Source: JAFGDH01 sp964441265 (GTDB lineage Archaea; Aenigmatarchaeota; Aenigmatarchaeia; QMZP01; QMZT01). Taken from it: a DNA stretch of 64,000 nucleotides. The translations under genes were made by a program, and so were the position numbers. The stretch is taken from contig CAYYKJ010000004.1 in the NCBI GenBank assembly GCA_964441265.1, positions 75,627-139,626 on the forward strand, written 5' to 3'. Positions 50,427-58,445 of this stretch are shown one piece after another. Below the pieces are notes generated by a model. That model ran no database searches. It worked only from the letters and a program-made list of their open reading frames with translations, and was not told the origin of the DNA. Numbering within the stretch: the first letter of the stretch is position 1; each line of letters opens with the position of its first letter.

Positions 50427-52898
50427 ATGGAAAGGGCCAAATTCTGCCTGCTGGACCTGGACTACGTGGTGGATAACGACAAGCCGGTGATCCGGCTCTG
50501 GGGCAAGGACGAGAAGGGGAAGAGCGTGGTGGTGCTCGACAGGAATTTCCGTCCGTATTTCTATATGGACGTTTCCCAAGATCTAATCAAGGATATCCCG
50601 AGACTGAAGAAGCGGATATCCCAGCTCAGGGACAGCGAAGGCAAGGAGCTCGACCTCGAGGCCAGAAAGATGAAGCTCCTCGGAAAGGAGAGGGACTTCA
50701 TAAAGATAACGCTCCAGAACCCCAGGGACATACCCAACATAAGGAGGATAGTGAAGGACTGGGACGGTGTCAGGAAGACGTACGAGAACGGGATAAATTT
50801 CTACAGGAGATATCTGATAGACCACGGAATGTCTCCTTACTGCTGGCTGGAAGCCGTGGGGAAAGGGGTCCCGGAGGACTTTCAGGTCGAGAGGGTCATC
50901 GAAGCCGAGGAAATAAAGAAGGTGGAGGGCGAAGATCCGGAATTCAGCGCCATGGCGATTGACATAGAGACGGTGAAGGACAGCATAATAATGGCCTCCT
51001 ACATGACCAGCGGTGGGGGCAAGGGAGTGCTCACATACGACTGGGGAGAGCTCAGGCCCGGAGGGGTGGAGGTGCTCGGAAACGAGAAGGGAATGCTGGA
51101 AAGGCTCATGGAGATCATAAAGGAGAACGACCCGGACATCGTGGTTACCTACAACGGGGACCTGTTCGACTTCGACCGGATAAGGAAGAGGTGCGACAAA
51201 TACAACGTAAACACCAGGGTGGGCAGGGACAGGAGCAGGATAATATATACCAAGAGGGGGAGGATATTCTCGGCCAAGATACCCGGGAGGGTCCATGTCG
51301 ATCTGTACAATTTCGTGGAGAGGATACTGGGGGACTCCCTGGAATCGGACACCTTCACCCTGGACATGGTCTCCAGGGAGATGCTGGGAGAGGGAAAAGA
51401 CGGAATGCGATGGAGCCAGATAAGGGAACTATGGAAGGAGAAGAAGGGACTGGAAAGGGTGGCTAACTACTGTCTGAGGGATTCCGAGCTTACTCTGAAG
51501 CTGGCTGAAAGGATACTTCCTAGGATATCCGAGCTGAGCGCTCTAACCAGCCAGACGCTCTTTGACGTCGGCAGGATGTCCTATTCCCAGCTGGTTGAAT
51601 GGACAATAATAAAGAGGGCGTTCGTGGAGAAGGAGATAGTCCTGAACAGGCCGAAATACGACGAGATAAAGAGGAGGAGGAAGGCATCCTCCTATACGGG
51701 GGGGTACGTATACCCCCCGGAAGCGGGGATACACCACACCATCTCCCTCTTCGATTTCACCTCCCTTTACCCGTCCATCATAATAACCCACAACATATCG
51801 CCGGAATCCCTGAACAGGGGAAGCAAGAGAGACAGGGAGGAGAACTCCGTACCGGGGGAGGAGGGCCACTTCTTCGGGAGGGAAAAGAAGGGATTCATAT
51901 CCTCCATAATAGAGGAACTGGTCAAGAAGAGGATAGAGATCAAGAGGGAACTCGAAAATCACAAAGATGGCTCCAAGGAGCACAGGGATCTCTACAGCAG
52001 GCAGTACGCACTCAAGATAATAGCGAACGCCATATACGGATATTACGCCTACGCGGGATCCAGGTGGTACTCCAGGATATGCGCCAAGTCCATAACAGCA
52101 TGGGGAAGGCACTACATCCAGAAGGTGATAGAGTTCGCCAAGAACAGGAACTTCCGGGTAATATACGGGGACACGGATTCGCTCTTCCTGGAAAGGTGCT
52201 CCAAGTCCAAGGCGGGGGGCTTCGTCAAGGACGTGAACGAGAACCTCCCGGAGACCATGGGGCTGGAATTCGTGAACTCCTACAAATCAGGCCTTTTCGT
52301 GGAGACCAGGACAGGGACCACCGCCAAGAAGAGATATGCCCTTCTCGACAAAAGGGGAAACATAAAGGTCAAGGGCTTCGAGAAGGTCAGGAGGGACTGG
52401 AGCCAGCTCGCCAGGGACACCCAGGAAAGTGTGCTGGAGGCTATCCTCAAGGAGAACGACCAGAACAAGGCGGTGAACATAGTGGAGAAGACCATAGAGG
52501 ACCTGAAATCCGGAGACGTGGAGATGAAGAAGCTGGTCATACACAACAAGATAACCCGTCCCCTGGAGAATTACGATCAGATAGGCCCCCACGTTGCCGC
52601 TGCCAGGAAATATGTGGAGAAGGGCCATGTTGTCACTCCGGGATCGATGATAGGTTACGTCATAACGAGGGGGAATGGCTCCATATCCAGCAGGGCGGAG
52701 CCGGCTGAATACGCAGAAAATTACGACCCGGACTATTACATAAAGCACCAGATAATACCCGCTGCCATGCGCATCCTCAATTCGGTGGGGCTCTCCGAGG
52801 AGGAGCTCGAGAAGGAGGAGCCAGGCCAGAAGTTCCTGGACTCCTACATGAAGAAGTCCCTGATGGGAAAGATCAAAGATAAGTGGATCAGGAAATAG
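50427..52898 (+). CDS. Family B DNA polymerase
   Basis: 823 aa, intein-free. The 3'-5' exonuclease has AIDIET (Exo I, about 176) and VVTYNGDLFDF (Exo II). The polymerase has DFTSLYPSIIITHNISP (region II, about 442), KIIANAIYGYYAYAG (region III) and YGDTDSLF (region I, about 578). The region C-terminal has KVKGFEKVRRDWSQLA. Replicative or repair polymerase of the archaeal PolB group. GATTTTATAAG about 26 bases before ATG supports the start and a leaderless mRNA. Confidence 0.96.
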   Translation: MERAKFCLLDLDYVVDNDKPVIRLWGKDEKGKSVVVLDRNFRPYFYMDVSQDLIKDIPRLKKRISQLRDSEGKELDLEARKMKLLGKERDFIKITLQNPRDIPNIRRIVKDWDGVRKTYENGINFYRRYLIDHGMSPYCWLEAVGKGVPEDFQVERVIEAEEIKKVEGEDPEFSAMAIDIETVKDSIIMASYMTSGGGKGVLTYDWGELRPGGVEVLGNEKGMLERLMEIIKENDPDIVVTYNGDLFDFDRIRKRCDKYNVNTRVGRDRSRIIYTKRGRIFSAKIPGRVHVDLYNFVERILGDSLESDTFTLDMVSREMLGEGKDGMRWSQIRELWKEKKGLERVANYCLRDSELTLKLAERILPRISELSALTSQTLFDVGRMSYSQLVEWTIIKRAFVEKEIVLNRPKYDEIKRRRKASSYTGGYVYPPEAGIHHTISLFDFTSLYPSIIITHNISPESLNRGSKRDREENSVPGEEGHFFGREKKGFISSIIEELVKKRIEIKRELENHKDGSKEHRDLYSRQYALKIIANAIYGYYAYAGSRWYSRICAKSITAWGRHYIQKVIEFAKNRNFRVIYGDTDSLFLERCSKSKAGGFVKDVNENLPETMGLEFVNSYKSGLFVETRTGTTAKKRYALLDKRGNIKVKGFEKVRRDWSQLARDTQESVLEAILKENDQNKAVNIVEKTIEDLKSGDVEMKKLVIHNKITRPLENYDQIGPHVAAARKYVEKGHVVTPGSMIGYVITRGNGSISSRAEPAEYAENYDPDYYIKHQIIPAAMRILNSVGLSEEELEKEEPGQKFLDSYMKKSLMGKIKDKWIRK

Positions 52899-52931
52899 TC
52901 CCCTTATAAATAGACTCCGGGAATTATCAAC

Positions 52932-54350
52932 ATGGGAAAAATCAGTGACCTGCAGTCCATGAAGCGAGTTTTTCAGGGTATCAAAGACCCTGTCATCGGA
53001 GTCGGGACTTCCGCGTTCAGCAGGGCGGGGGCGGGCAGATACCTCCCGGACTATCACATAATCTGCATGAAGAACGGTCTCGACATTCCGCTCATTTCGG
53101 AGGATTTCAGGGTAATGAGCCTGGAAAGCATGCCAGAAGCCCCCGGAAGAAGGAACTCGTTCAACATTCTGAGGAGTCCCAGGACAAAGGAATACGTCTC
53201 CCGCATCGGAAAACCCAGCATAATGTTCTACAAGGTCACCCGGAAGGCAGAGAAATTCTGCGACCGCATGGGATGGGGGATAATAGGCAACAGGACCTCC
53301 GTATTCTATGACAACAAAATAAGGTTCAGAAGGGCGATGGAAGACGTGGGCGTCAGCATGGTTCCCGGAGAGATATCCAGGATAGGGGAACTCAGACACG
53401 ACGACATCGAGGGGACATATGGGAAAGATTACGTCATACAGATAGGGGAAAGCAGCGGGGGCAAGGGTACCTTCTTCGTGCATTCGGAGAGAGACTTCGA
53501 AACAACGAAGAAAAATGTCCTTGAAAAATCGGGTAACTGCGAAGTCATAGTAACCAAGTTCATAAGGGGTTATTCACCGGCAATCGCAGGGTGCGTGACC
53601 CGGCACGGAGTCATACTCAGCGGAATAAGATACCAGCTCATGGACATAAACGATGTCATGAACCCGGGCAAGGGCAACGGTGTGTTTTGCGGAAACGACT
53701 GGACCGCCAGCAGGGAGATCAGCGGAAAGATACGCAAAAGGGCCGCCGAATACGGTAAAGTCATAGGGGAATACCTCAAATCGATAGGTTACAGGGGGAT
53801 ATTCGGAGTTGACATGATATCGAACAAAGACGCACACATAGTGGAACTCAACCCCAGACTGATAGGATGCTTCCCCGTCCTGACGATGATACAGGAGACC
53901 CGCAATGAGCCCCTGCTGACGGGGTTCCACCTGCTGGAGTTCCTGAACAAGGATTATTCTATCGAACCGGAAGAGATCAACGGCATGACCCAGGGGAGGA
54001 AAAGAGGCTCCCATCTTTCCATATTCAACAAGAGCGAGGGCTTCGCGGTCAACAGGGGGTTGCTCAAGCCGGGGGTCTACGGGACATCGGGAGGGGAACT
54101 CGAATACATGAGGCCCGGCTACCGCATGTCCGACCTCGAGGACAGGAAGGAGATCATACTGACCGACGGGGTGCCCGGGAAGGACACGACCCTCAGGCCC
54201 AACAACACAATAATGAGGATGATGACCCGGGAGAGAATAATGGACAGGGAAACACACAAACTGAACGAATGGTCGAGAGGCATCATCGAAAAAATCTATA
54301 AAAAGCTCGATATCGTTACCATGAAAAAAGAACTCCCCCGGAGGGCTTAG
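52932..54350 (+). CDS. ATP-grasp ligase of unknown substrate
   Basis: 472 aa. ATP-grasp signs are NKIRFRRAMEDVGV, YVIQIGESSGGKGTFFV (ATP-binding loop), VIVTKFIRGYSPAIAG (adenine-binding strand) and GIFGVDMISNKDAHIVELNPRLIGCFPVLT with the Mg-binding E-x-N-P-R. Such enzymes form an acyl-phosphate and attach an amine or thiol. The C-terminal 100 residues are a separate domain. The next gene encodes a retropepsin-like protein and follows in the -1 frame; an A6G run at 54324-54330 lies just before this gene's stop. Substrate unknown; peptide-tag ligase is a possible role. Confidence 0.8.
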   Translation: MGKISDLQSMKRVFQGIKDPVIGVGTSAFSRAGAGRYLPDYHIICMKNGLDIPLISEDFRVMSLESMPEAPGRRNSFNILRSPRTKEYVSRIGKPSIMFYKVTRKAEKFCDRMGWGIIGNRTSVFYDNKIRFRRAMEDVGVSMVPGEISRIGELRHDDIEGTYGKDYVIQIGESSGGKGTFFVHSERDFETTKKNVLEKSGNCEVIVTKFIRGYSPAIAGCVTRHGVILSGIRYQLMDINDVMNPGKGNGVFCGNDWTASREISGKIRKRAAEYGKVIGEYLKSIGYRGIFGVDMISNKDAHIVELNPRLIGCFPVLTMIQETRNEPLLTGFHLLEFLNKDYSIEPEEINGMTQGRKRGSHLSIFNKSEGFAVNRGLLKPGVYGTSGGELEYMRPGYRMSDLEDRKEIILTDGVPGKDTTLRPNNTIMRMMTRERIMDRETHKLNEWSRGIIEKIYKKLDIVTMKKELPRRA

Positions 54351-54370
54351 AAGGCACGGAGGTTTTTGCT

Positions 54371-54721
54371 ATCAAAACAATAGGAATAACGGAGAAAGTG
54401 AAGATAAAGGGCGAAAGAACAGAGGAGTCCATAGCCATAGTCGACACGGGCGCGAGGCTCACCTCCATAGACAAGGAGCTGGCAGAAAGGGTGGGTGTCG
54501 GCGAAGTAGTGAGATATTTCAGGGTGAAGGCGCCGGCGACCAGAACCATCACCAAAAGGCCGGTAGTCAGGGTGAGGATGGAAATATACGGGGAGGAGTT
54601 CAAGGCCGAGGCCAACATAGCGGACAGGTCTCACATGAAATATCCAGTACTCATAGGGAGAAACATCCTTCATGGAAACTTCACTGTGGACGTCTCAAGG
54701 GAATACTCCGGAGGGAAGTGA
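54371..54721 (+). CDS. Retropepsin-like aspartyl protease, likely AUC start
   Basis: 116 aa if initiated at ATC 54371; the first conventional codon is GTG 54398, which would cut into the conserved N-terminus (AIKTIGITEKVKIKG). The catalytic motif is IVDTGARLTSI (D-T-G), and the second strand YPVLIGRNILHGNFTVD matches the archaeal/bacterial single-domain retropepsins that pair with ATP-grasp ligases, such as RimB. These form dimers with one Asp each. GGAGG at 54358-54362 is eight bases before the ATC, ideal spacing. Alternative: a -1 frameshift from the ATP-grasp gene. The pairing suggests it removes what the ligase adds. Confidence 0.7.
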   Translation: MKTIGITEKVKIKGERTEESIAIVDTGARLTSIDKELAERVGVGEVVRYFRVKAPATRTITKRPVVRVRMEIYGEEFKAEANIADRSHMKYPVLIGRNILHGNFTVDVSREYSGGK

Positions 54722-54855
54722 CTAATCACCAAAATTTTTCCGTGAACTCTCTCGTTTTCGCATAACCGGACTTTTCATAAAACCGAACTCAGAATAGTTC
54801 TTGATCATCCCGAAAAACATCATGCTTTAATAGAAAATGTGTGCATTAATTTATC

Positions 54856-55869
54856 ATGAAATTCAAGATTGCGGCTGTCGCAAAAAACGTAAAACTGCCG
54901 GAAGGGTATGAGATAACCGGAGAGGCGGACGGGAAAGTCGGCGATGTCGTTTTCTTCATGCTGAAAGAAGTGGAAAACACCCACATCAAACTGATAAGGG
55001 GACCGGAAGACGAGGCCTACGAACCTAAAGAGGGCGAGTGTTATCTTTCCTGCCTGACCAGGAGATATGCGCCCATGACCCTCATAGCGGAGCCGCCAAA
55101 AAGGCCTAAGAAGGGGGATGTTTTTGATGTGGTGTCCAGGGGCGGGGCCCTCAGCATCGTGGTGGATTCGAAGCCCGGGCTGAAACCCACGAAAGCGGAG
55201 TTCCTCGGTTTCGTTACACACAGAGGCAGAAAACTGAACGTGATGGGCTTTTCACTGCCCGTGCTCGACGTGGAGAAGGTCCCCAAGGTGATATATTCCG
55301 TGGGCGTGATAGAGGGCTGCGGGAAGACCACCACGAACAGGGCAATCACCGAAGGGCTGACCAAGAGGGGCCACAGGGTATGCGTCGGAAAGGTCACGGG
55401 ACAGGGGAATCCCCATGATGTCAAGCTTTCAGAATACGCCGGTGCTCTGAAGGTCCACGGCGTAACAGACGCGGGAACCCCCTCCACGGTGGGTAATTCA
55501 ATGGAGGAGCTTGAAAGTGTCTTCATGAAGGTTTTTTCAAATCTGGCCGCGGAGAATCCCGATTTCCTGCTCATAGAAATGGGCAACGGGCTCACCCAGA
55601 GGGAAGTTGAAATGATGCTCAGAAGTGGGCCATGCAAAAGGTTCAGGGGAAAGTACATTCTGAGCTGCCAGGATCCTCCGGGAGCATACGGAGGAGTGAG
55701 AATGCTCAAAGAAAAACACGGAATAGTTCCCTTCATGATATCGGGAAAGGGAACGGCCACCGGAGGGACCAGGAAAGAGATCGAGGACTTCACCGGAATA
55801 AAGGCATACAGTCCGCTGGCCCAGCAGAAGGAAATCACAGAAAAAGTTCTGGATGCGTTCGGGATGTGA
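54856..55869 (+). CDS. P-loop protein of the DUF1611/DgcN type
   Basis: 337 aa. An N-terminal domain of about 140 residues leads to a P-loop domain: VGVIEGCGKTTTNRAI (Walker A variant), VGKVTGQGNPHD, VTDAGTPSTVGNS and FLLIEMGNGL (Walker B). ILSCQDPPGAYGGVRML and ISGKGTATGGT follow. The layout resembles DUF1611, whose characterised member acts on D-glutamate derivatives, though only loosely. GCTTTAATAG about 26 bases before ATG is the promoter. It lies downstream of the ATP-grasp/retropepsin pair on the same strand and may belong to the same pathway (inference). Confidence 0.6.
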   Translation: MKFKIAAVAKNVKLPEGYEITGEADGKVGDVVFFMLKEVENTHIKLIRGPEDEAYEPKEGECYLSCLTRRYAPMTLIAEPPKRPKKGDVFDVVSRGGALSIVVDSKPGLKPTKAEFLGFVTHRGRKLNVMGFSLPVLDVEKVPKVIYSVGVIEGCGKTTTNRAITEGLTKRGHRVCVGKVTGQGNPHDVKLSEYAGALKVHGVTDAGTPSTVGNSMEELESVFMKVFSNLAAENPDFLLIEMGNGLTQREVEMMLRSGPCKRFRGKYILSCQDPPGAYGGVRMLKEKHGIVPFMISGKGTATGGTRKEIEDFTGIKAYSPLAQQKEITEKVLDAFGM

Positions 55870-55878
55870 TCCTTCTTG

Positions 55879-56925
55879 TTACACCAGTTCCGGGTGCTTG
55901 ACGTACTCGATTATGTGCTTCTGCTTTGCACCCAGCTGGCTGTACATCTCCACCGACACCAGGTCCTCCAGCATGTCGGTGATCATCCTGGCGGCGACCC
56001 TGGGAAACCAGTAACCAAGGAAATTGGTAACCTCCACCTCCATAACTATCCCTTTACCCGTGAACATCGGATTCTTGGAGTCCATCGCCTGCTTCCCCTT
56101 GAAAACGTGCTCAACTGTGATCCTGGGCCTGACCCTTTTCCTGAGGGCTGATTTGATCAGTGAAAGGTAGTTCTCCTCGCTGAATTTCCTTTCCAGTTTC
56201 CTCTGCTCGCTCCTCCTGGTGTACTTCTTCATTACATTGATGTCCTTCTTTATGTTCTTCTTGTATTCCACCTTGATTTTGCGGAGATCGAATTCGGAAA
56301 AAATCGCCTTTACTCTATCCACCACTCTCCTGTGCTCGAGCTTTATGGCATTCTTGTAATCCCTCTCTATGTGAGCGAAAAACTTCCTGTATTTCCGGTT
56401 CGTTTTTCCTACGATGGTCTCCATGACCTTCTTGTCCACGCCCCTTCCCTCGTACGTTATTATGTCCATTACGGAGGGGAAGTTCTTCATCCTGGTGTAC
56501 TGCCTGTGGACGAAAACTACGACGCTCCCTGACTTCCTCACGGTGTTCCAGAAATCACTGTATATCTGGGTCCTTTTCCTGTGATCACCGGGATCCACTG
56601 CCGTCCAGGAATACTCCTTCCTGTAGCTCTCAAGCTTCCCCCGCTTCTTGTCCTTCACGAACTCCGACCAGAGGCCGATGGATGAGCTTTTCGGGGGGAC
56701 GTCCCTGTTGAAATCTATACCGTATATCCGCTTTCTCGGGACATTTGAAATGATCAGCGTCCCGCCCGTGTTGAGCCAGCAGAGGGAACCAACGACGTCT
56801 GAATAGCCGTCCCTGGAAGTGGGGGTCTCTATGGCAGGGCCGCAGTGGGGGCACACCCAGACCGGACCCTCGCCGTTCCTGTAAACCGTGAATCCGGGGC
56901 GGAAATCGATGGAGGTGATCTTCAT
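55879..56925 (-). CDS. Conserved protein, N-formylglutamate amidohydrolase-like N-terminus
   Basis: 348 aa. The first 90 residues (VWVCPHCGPAIETPTSRDGYSD... IISNVPRKRIYGIDFNRDVPP) follow the H-x-G-P / R-D-x-Y-x-D / S-R-x-x-x-D-x-N-R pattern of zinc-dependent N-formylglutamate amidohydrolases, with Cys where one His is usual. The rest is Lys/Arg-rich and helical (YTRRSEQRKLERKFSEENYL), ending in a small strand-rich part. Enzyme assignment is tentative. Convergent with the P-loop gene, 9 bases apart. Confidence 0.5.
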   Translation of the reverse strand: MKITSIDFRPGFTVYRNGEGPVWVCPHCGPAIETPTSRDGYSDVVGSLCWLNTGGTLIISNVPRKRIYGIDFNRDVPPKSSSIGLWSEFVKDKKRGKLESYRKEYSWTAVDPGDHRKRTQIYSDFWNTVRKSGSVVVFVHRQYTRMKNFPSVMDIITYEGRGVDKKVMETIVGKTNRKYRKFFAHIERDYKNAIKLEHRRVVDRVKAIFSEFDLRKIKVEYKKNIKKDINVMKKYTRRSEQRKLERKFSEENYLSLIKSALRKRVRPRITVEHVFKGKQAMDSKNPMFTGKGIVMEVEVTNFLGYWFPRVAARMITDMLEDLVSVEMYSQLGAKQKHIIEYVKHPELV

Positions 56926-57005
56926 GTATATTATTTACTGTTTCCCGTATTAATTGATTTTCAGGTTTGCTGAAAAACACCACCAGAATCAGAAATCAGT
57001 AAAAC

Positions 57006-57014
57006 TTATAAAAA
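57006..57014 (+). promoter_or_regulatory. TATA box of tRNA-Met gene
   Basis: TTATAAAAA centred 31 bases upstream of the first tRNA base at 57041. Confidence 0.55.
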
Positions 57015-57072
57015 TTGGAAAGCCCAATATGTTTATCAACGCCGGGGTGGCTCAGTCTGGTTAGAGCGCCAC

Positions 57073-57086
57073 TTTCACTAGGCGAT
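57073..57086 (+). other. tRNA-Met intron 1, position 30/31, 14 nt
   Basis: Predicted splice sites lie in the 3-nt bulges ACT and ATG either side of the 4-bp helix CGCC/GGCG. Without its removal the anticodon stem cannot form. Confidence 0.7.
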
Positions 57087-57093
57087 GCTCATA

Positions 57094-57150
57094 AGCGTGT
57101 CTGTATGAGAGCTGAGAAAACCCCCAGGTTTTCGATGACAATAATGGGAT
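57094..57150 (+). other. tRNA-Met intron 2, canonical position 37/38, 57 nt
   Basis: The exon end CTCAT pairs with ATGGG at the intron end, and the intron holds a hairpin AAAACC/GGTTTT. Exact cut could shift by one base because both flanks carry A. Confidence 0.7.
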
Positions 57151-57172
57151 ACGTGGAAGTCGCGGGTTCAAA

Positions 57173-57243
57173 CGCGCAAACCGAACTTGAGATCGTTTTT
57201 CGTGCCTGTCACGAATTCCGTCGCGTTCGGACGGCGCTGGCAG
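57173..57243 (+). other. tRNA-Met intron 3, T-loop position 59/60, 71 nt
   Basis: Interrupts the T loop between TTCAAA and T. Inside, CCGAAC pairs with GTTCGG and GCGC with GCGC. The bulge-helix-bulge is not perfectly clear, so the end points come from the restored T arm. Confidence 0.65.
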
Positions 57244-57266
57244 TCCCGCCCCCGGCATAAGAAATC

Positions 57267-57575
57267 TTAATCCTCAATATAAACCTCTATCTTTGTGCTC
57301 TTTGCGTCATCGCCGACAGGATCACCGTCGCCGAACCTGCGTTTCATGTCCGACATTTCGAGCTCTCTTCGTTTGTAAAAATTTCCCTTATATTCAATGG
57401 CGGCATTATCCCCGAATAGGCACAGCTCCCCAGCCAGTTCGGAAACATCTCCCTGTTCAAGCCCGTGATAAACAATTCTCACCCGCTTCCCCTCATATTT
57501 TCTCAGCTTCTCCAGCACCGAAGCGGGTCCGGACTCACCTGTGAAAACCAGTTCGGGTTTGTTCATATCATCCAT
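57267..57575 (-). CDS. Hypothetical protein, 102 aa
   Basis: MDDMNKPELVFTGESGPAS... KRVRIVYHGLEQGDVSEL: small strand-rich protein, perhaps an SH3-like barrel, no family recognised. An in-frame ATG at 57566 is an alternative start. It ends 9 bases from the tRNA gene on the other strand. Confidence 0.5.
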   Translation of the reverse strand: MDDMNKPELVFTGESGPASVLEKLRKYEGKRVRIVYHGLEQGDVSELAGELCLFGDNAAIEYKGNFYKRRELEMSDMKRRFGDGDPVGDDAKSTKIEVYIED

Positions 57576-57673
57576 ATAACAAGAAAAAATAAAAATTCAT
57601 AGTATACCACCAGACGAAGCGGAAACGTTTGGGGAGGAATGGATTTTTATTTCTTTTCAGCATTTCAATACTC

Positions 57674-57937
57674 ATGCCGGGGCTCACGCAAAAGACGGTG
57701 CAAAAACTGTACGAACACAATTACAAAATCAAACCGGAAAGGACATATACTATTGGAAAACTCGTAGAAAAGTTTAATATCAGAAACGAGGCATTGCACA
57801 AGATTTTCGGCGAGGGATCAGGTGGACATATAACAGAATTTGAAGGGGATTACATCTTGAAGACTGTGAACGAAACTCTGAGAAAATACAGAGACGAACA
57901 TCCGATCAAGTTCCGTGAAATAGAAAGCATAGGTTAG
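57674..57937 (+). CDS. Hypothetical protein, 87 aa, possibly DNA-binding
   Basis: MPGLTQKTVQKLYEHNY... YTIGKLVEKFNIRNEALHKIFG: the helix pattern looks like a small helix-turn-helix, though no family is recognised. ATG 57674 fits TTTTTATTT at 57643-57651 as leaderless TATA; ATG 57629 would precede that box. Confidence 0.5.
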   Translation: MPGLTQKTVQKLYEHNYKIKPERTYTIGKLVEKFNIRNEALHKIFGEGSGGHITEFEGDYILKTVNETLRKYRDEHPIKFREIESIG

Positions 57938-57969
57938 AATAAAAAAATAAAATGAACAGGGAACCTCCT

Positions 57970-58383
57970 CTATACGAAAAGGTCCCTCTTCATGTAAAGG
58001 TATACCAATATTATTATTGCCAAGACAACCCCGATCACGTTCATCGCCAGTATACTGAATATAAGGCTGATGATGCTGATCACCATGGTCAGTGTGTATC
58101 CCTTCTTCATCATCTTCCATAGCCACCAAAAGCAGAGGAAGTAGATGATTCCTAGTATTATGGTTACTGCTCCTGCTCCCATTGTGATCATTTCCATTCC
58201 TGGCATGAGAGCTGATACCATTCCCGAGAACATCACTGAAATCGCTCCGCCTATGATCGAGAGTATCGCTGATATAAGTACCAGTATCGCTATTATGGTC
58301 ACTCCTGTGGGCCTGGTGGACCCTCCTGTAGCTGCTGGCATGGGTTGGGCTGCTGGCTTCTCAGTTTCGCCTTCTTCAGCCAT
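57970..58383 (-). CDS. Four-span membrane protein, 137 aa
   Basis: A Pro/Ala-rich cytoplasmic start (MAEEGETEKPAAQPMPAATGG) then four hydrophobic segments: TIIAILVLISAILSIIGGAI, MGAGAVTIILGIIYFLCFWW, LTMVISIISLIFSILAM and VIGVVLAIIILVYLYM. Short loops. No enzyme motif; resembles small DUF4064/DUF-type membrane proteins found with Pro-rich tails. Confidence 0.65.
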   Translation of the reverse strand: MAEEGETEKPAAQPMPAATGGSTRPTGVTIIAILVLISAILSIIGGAISVMFSGMVSALMPGMEMITMGAGAVTIILGIIYFLCFWWLWKMMKKGYTLTMVISIISLIFSILAMNVIGVVLAIIILVYLYMKRDLFV

Positions 58384-58445
58384 TTAAACACCTTGCTTAA
58401 TATTTGTGCGGGCTCCTATAAAAACCTCTTCCCTCATGATTAAAC

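Larger units (their letters stand above)
57041..57257 (+). tRNA. tRNA-Met(CAT) (or Ile2) with three introns
   Basis: Acceptor GCCGGGG (57041-57047) pairs with CCCCGGC (57250-57256), discriminator A. Exons are 57041-57072, 57087-57093, 57151-57172 and 57244-57257, giving a 75-nt cloverleaf: D stem GCTC/GAGC, anticodon stem CCACG/CGTGG, loop CTCATAA, variable AAGTC, T stem GCGGG/CCCGC, T loop TTCAAAT. Anticodon CAT is at 57090-57092. Intron 1 (57073-57086, 14 nt, position 30/31) has a clear bulge-helix-bulge: helix CGCC/GGCG, bulges ACT and ATG, outer pair GAG/CTC. Intron 2 (57094-57150) is at 37/38. Intron 3 (57173-57243) is at 59/60. CAT could also be a tRNA-Ile decoding ATA after modification. 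Confidence 0.82.

Noticed and set aside
57041..57257. Reading the tRNA as tRNA-Val(CAC) from the loop TTCAC at 57073-57078
   Set aside because: That reading leaves a mismatch in the anticodon stem and a T at position 37, while removal of the 14-nt intron gives a perfect stem CCACG/CGTGG and a standard CTCATAA loop.
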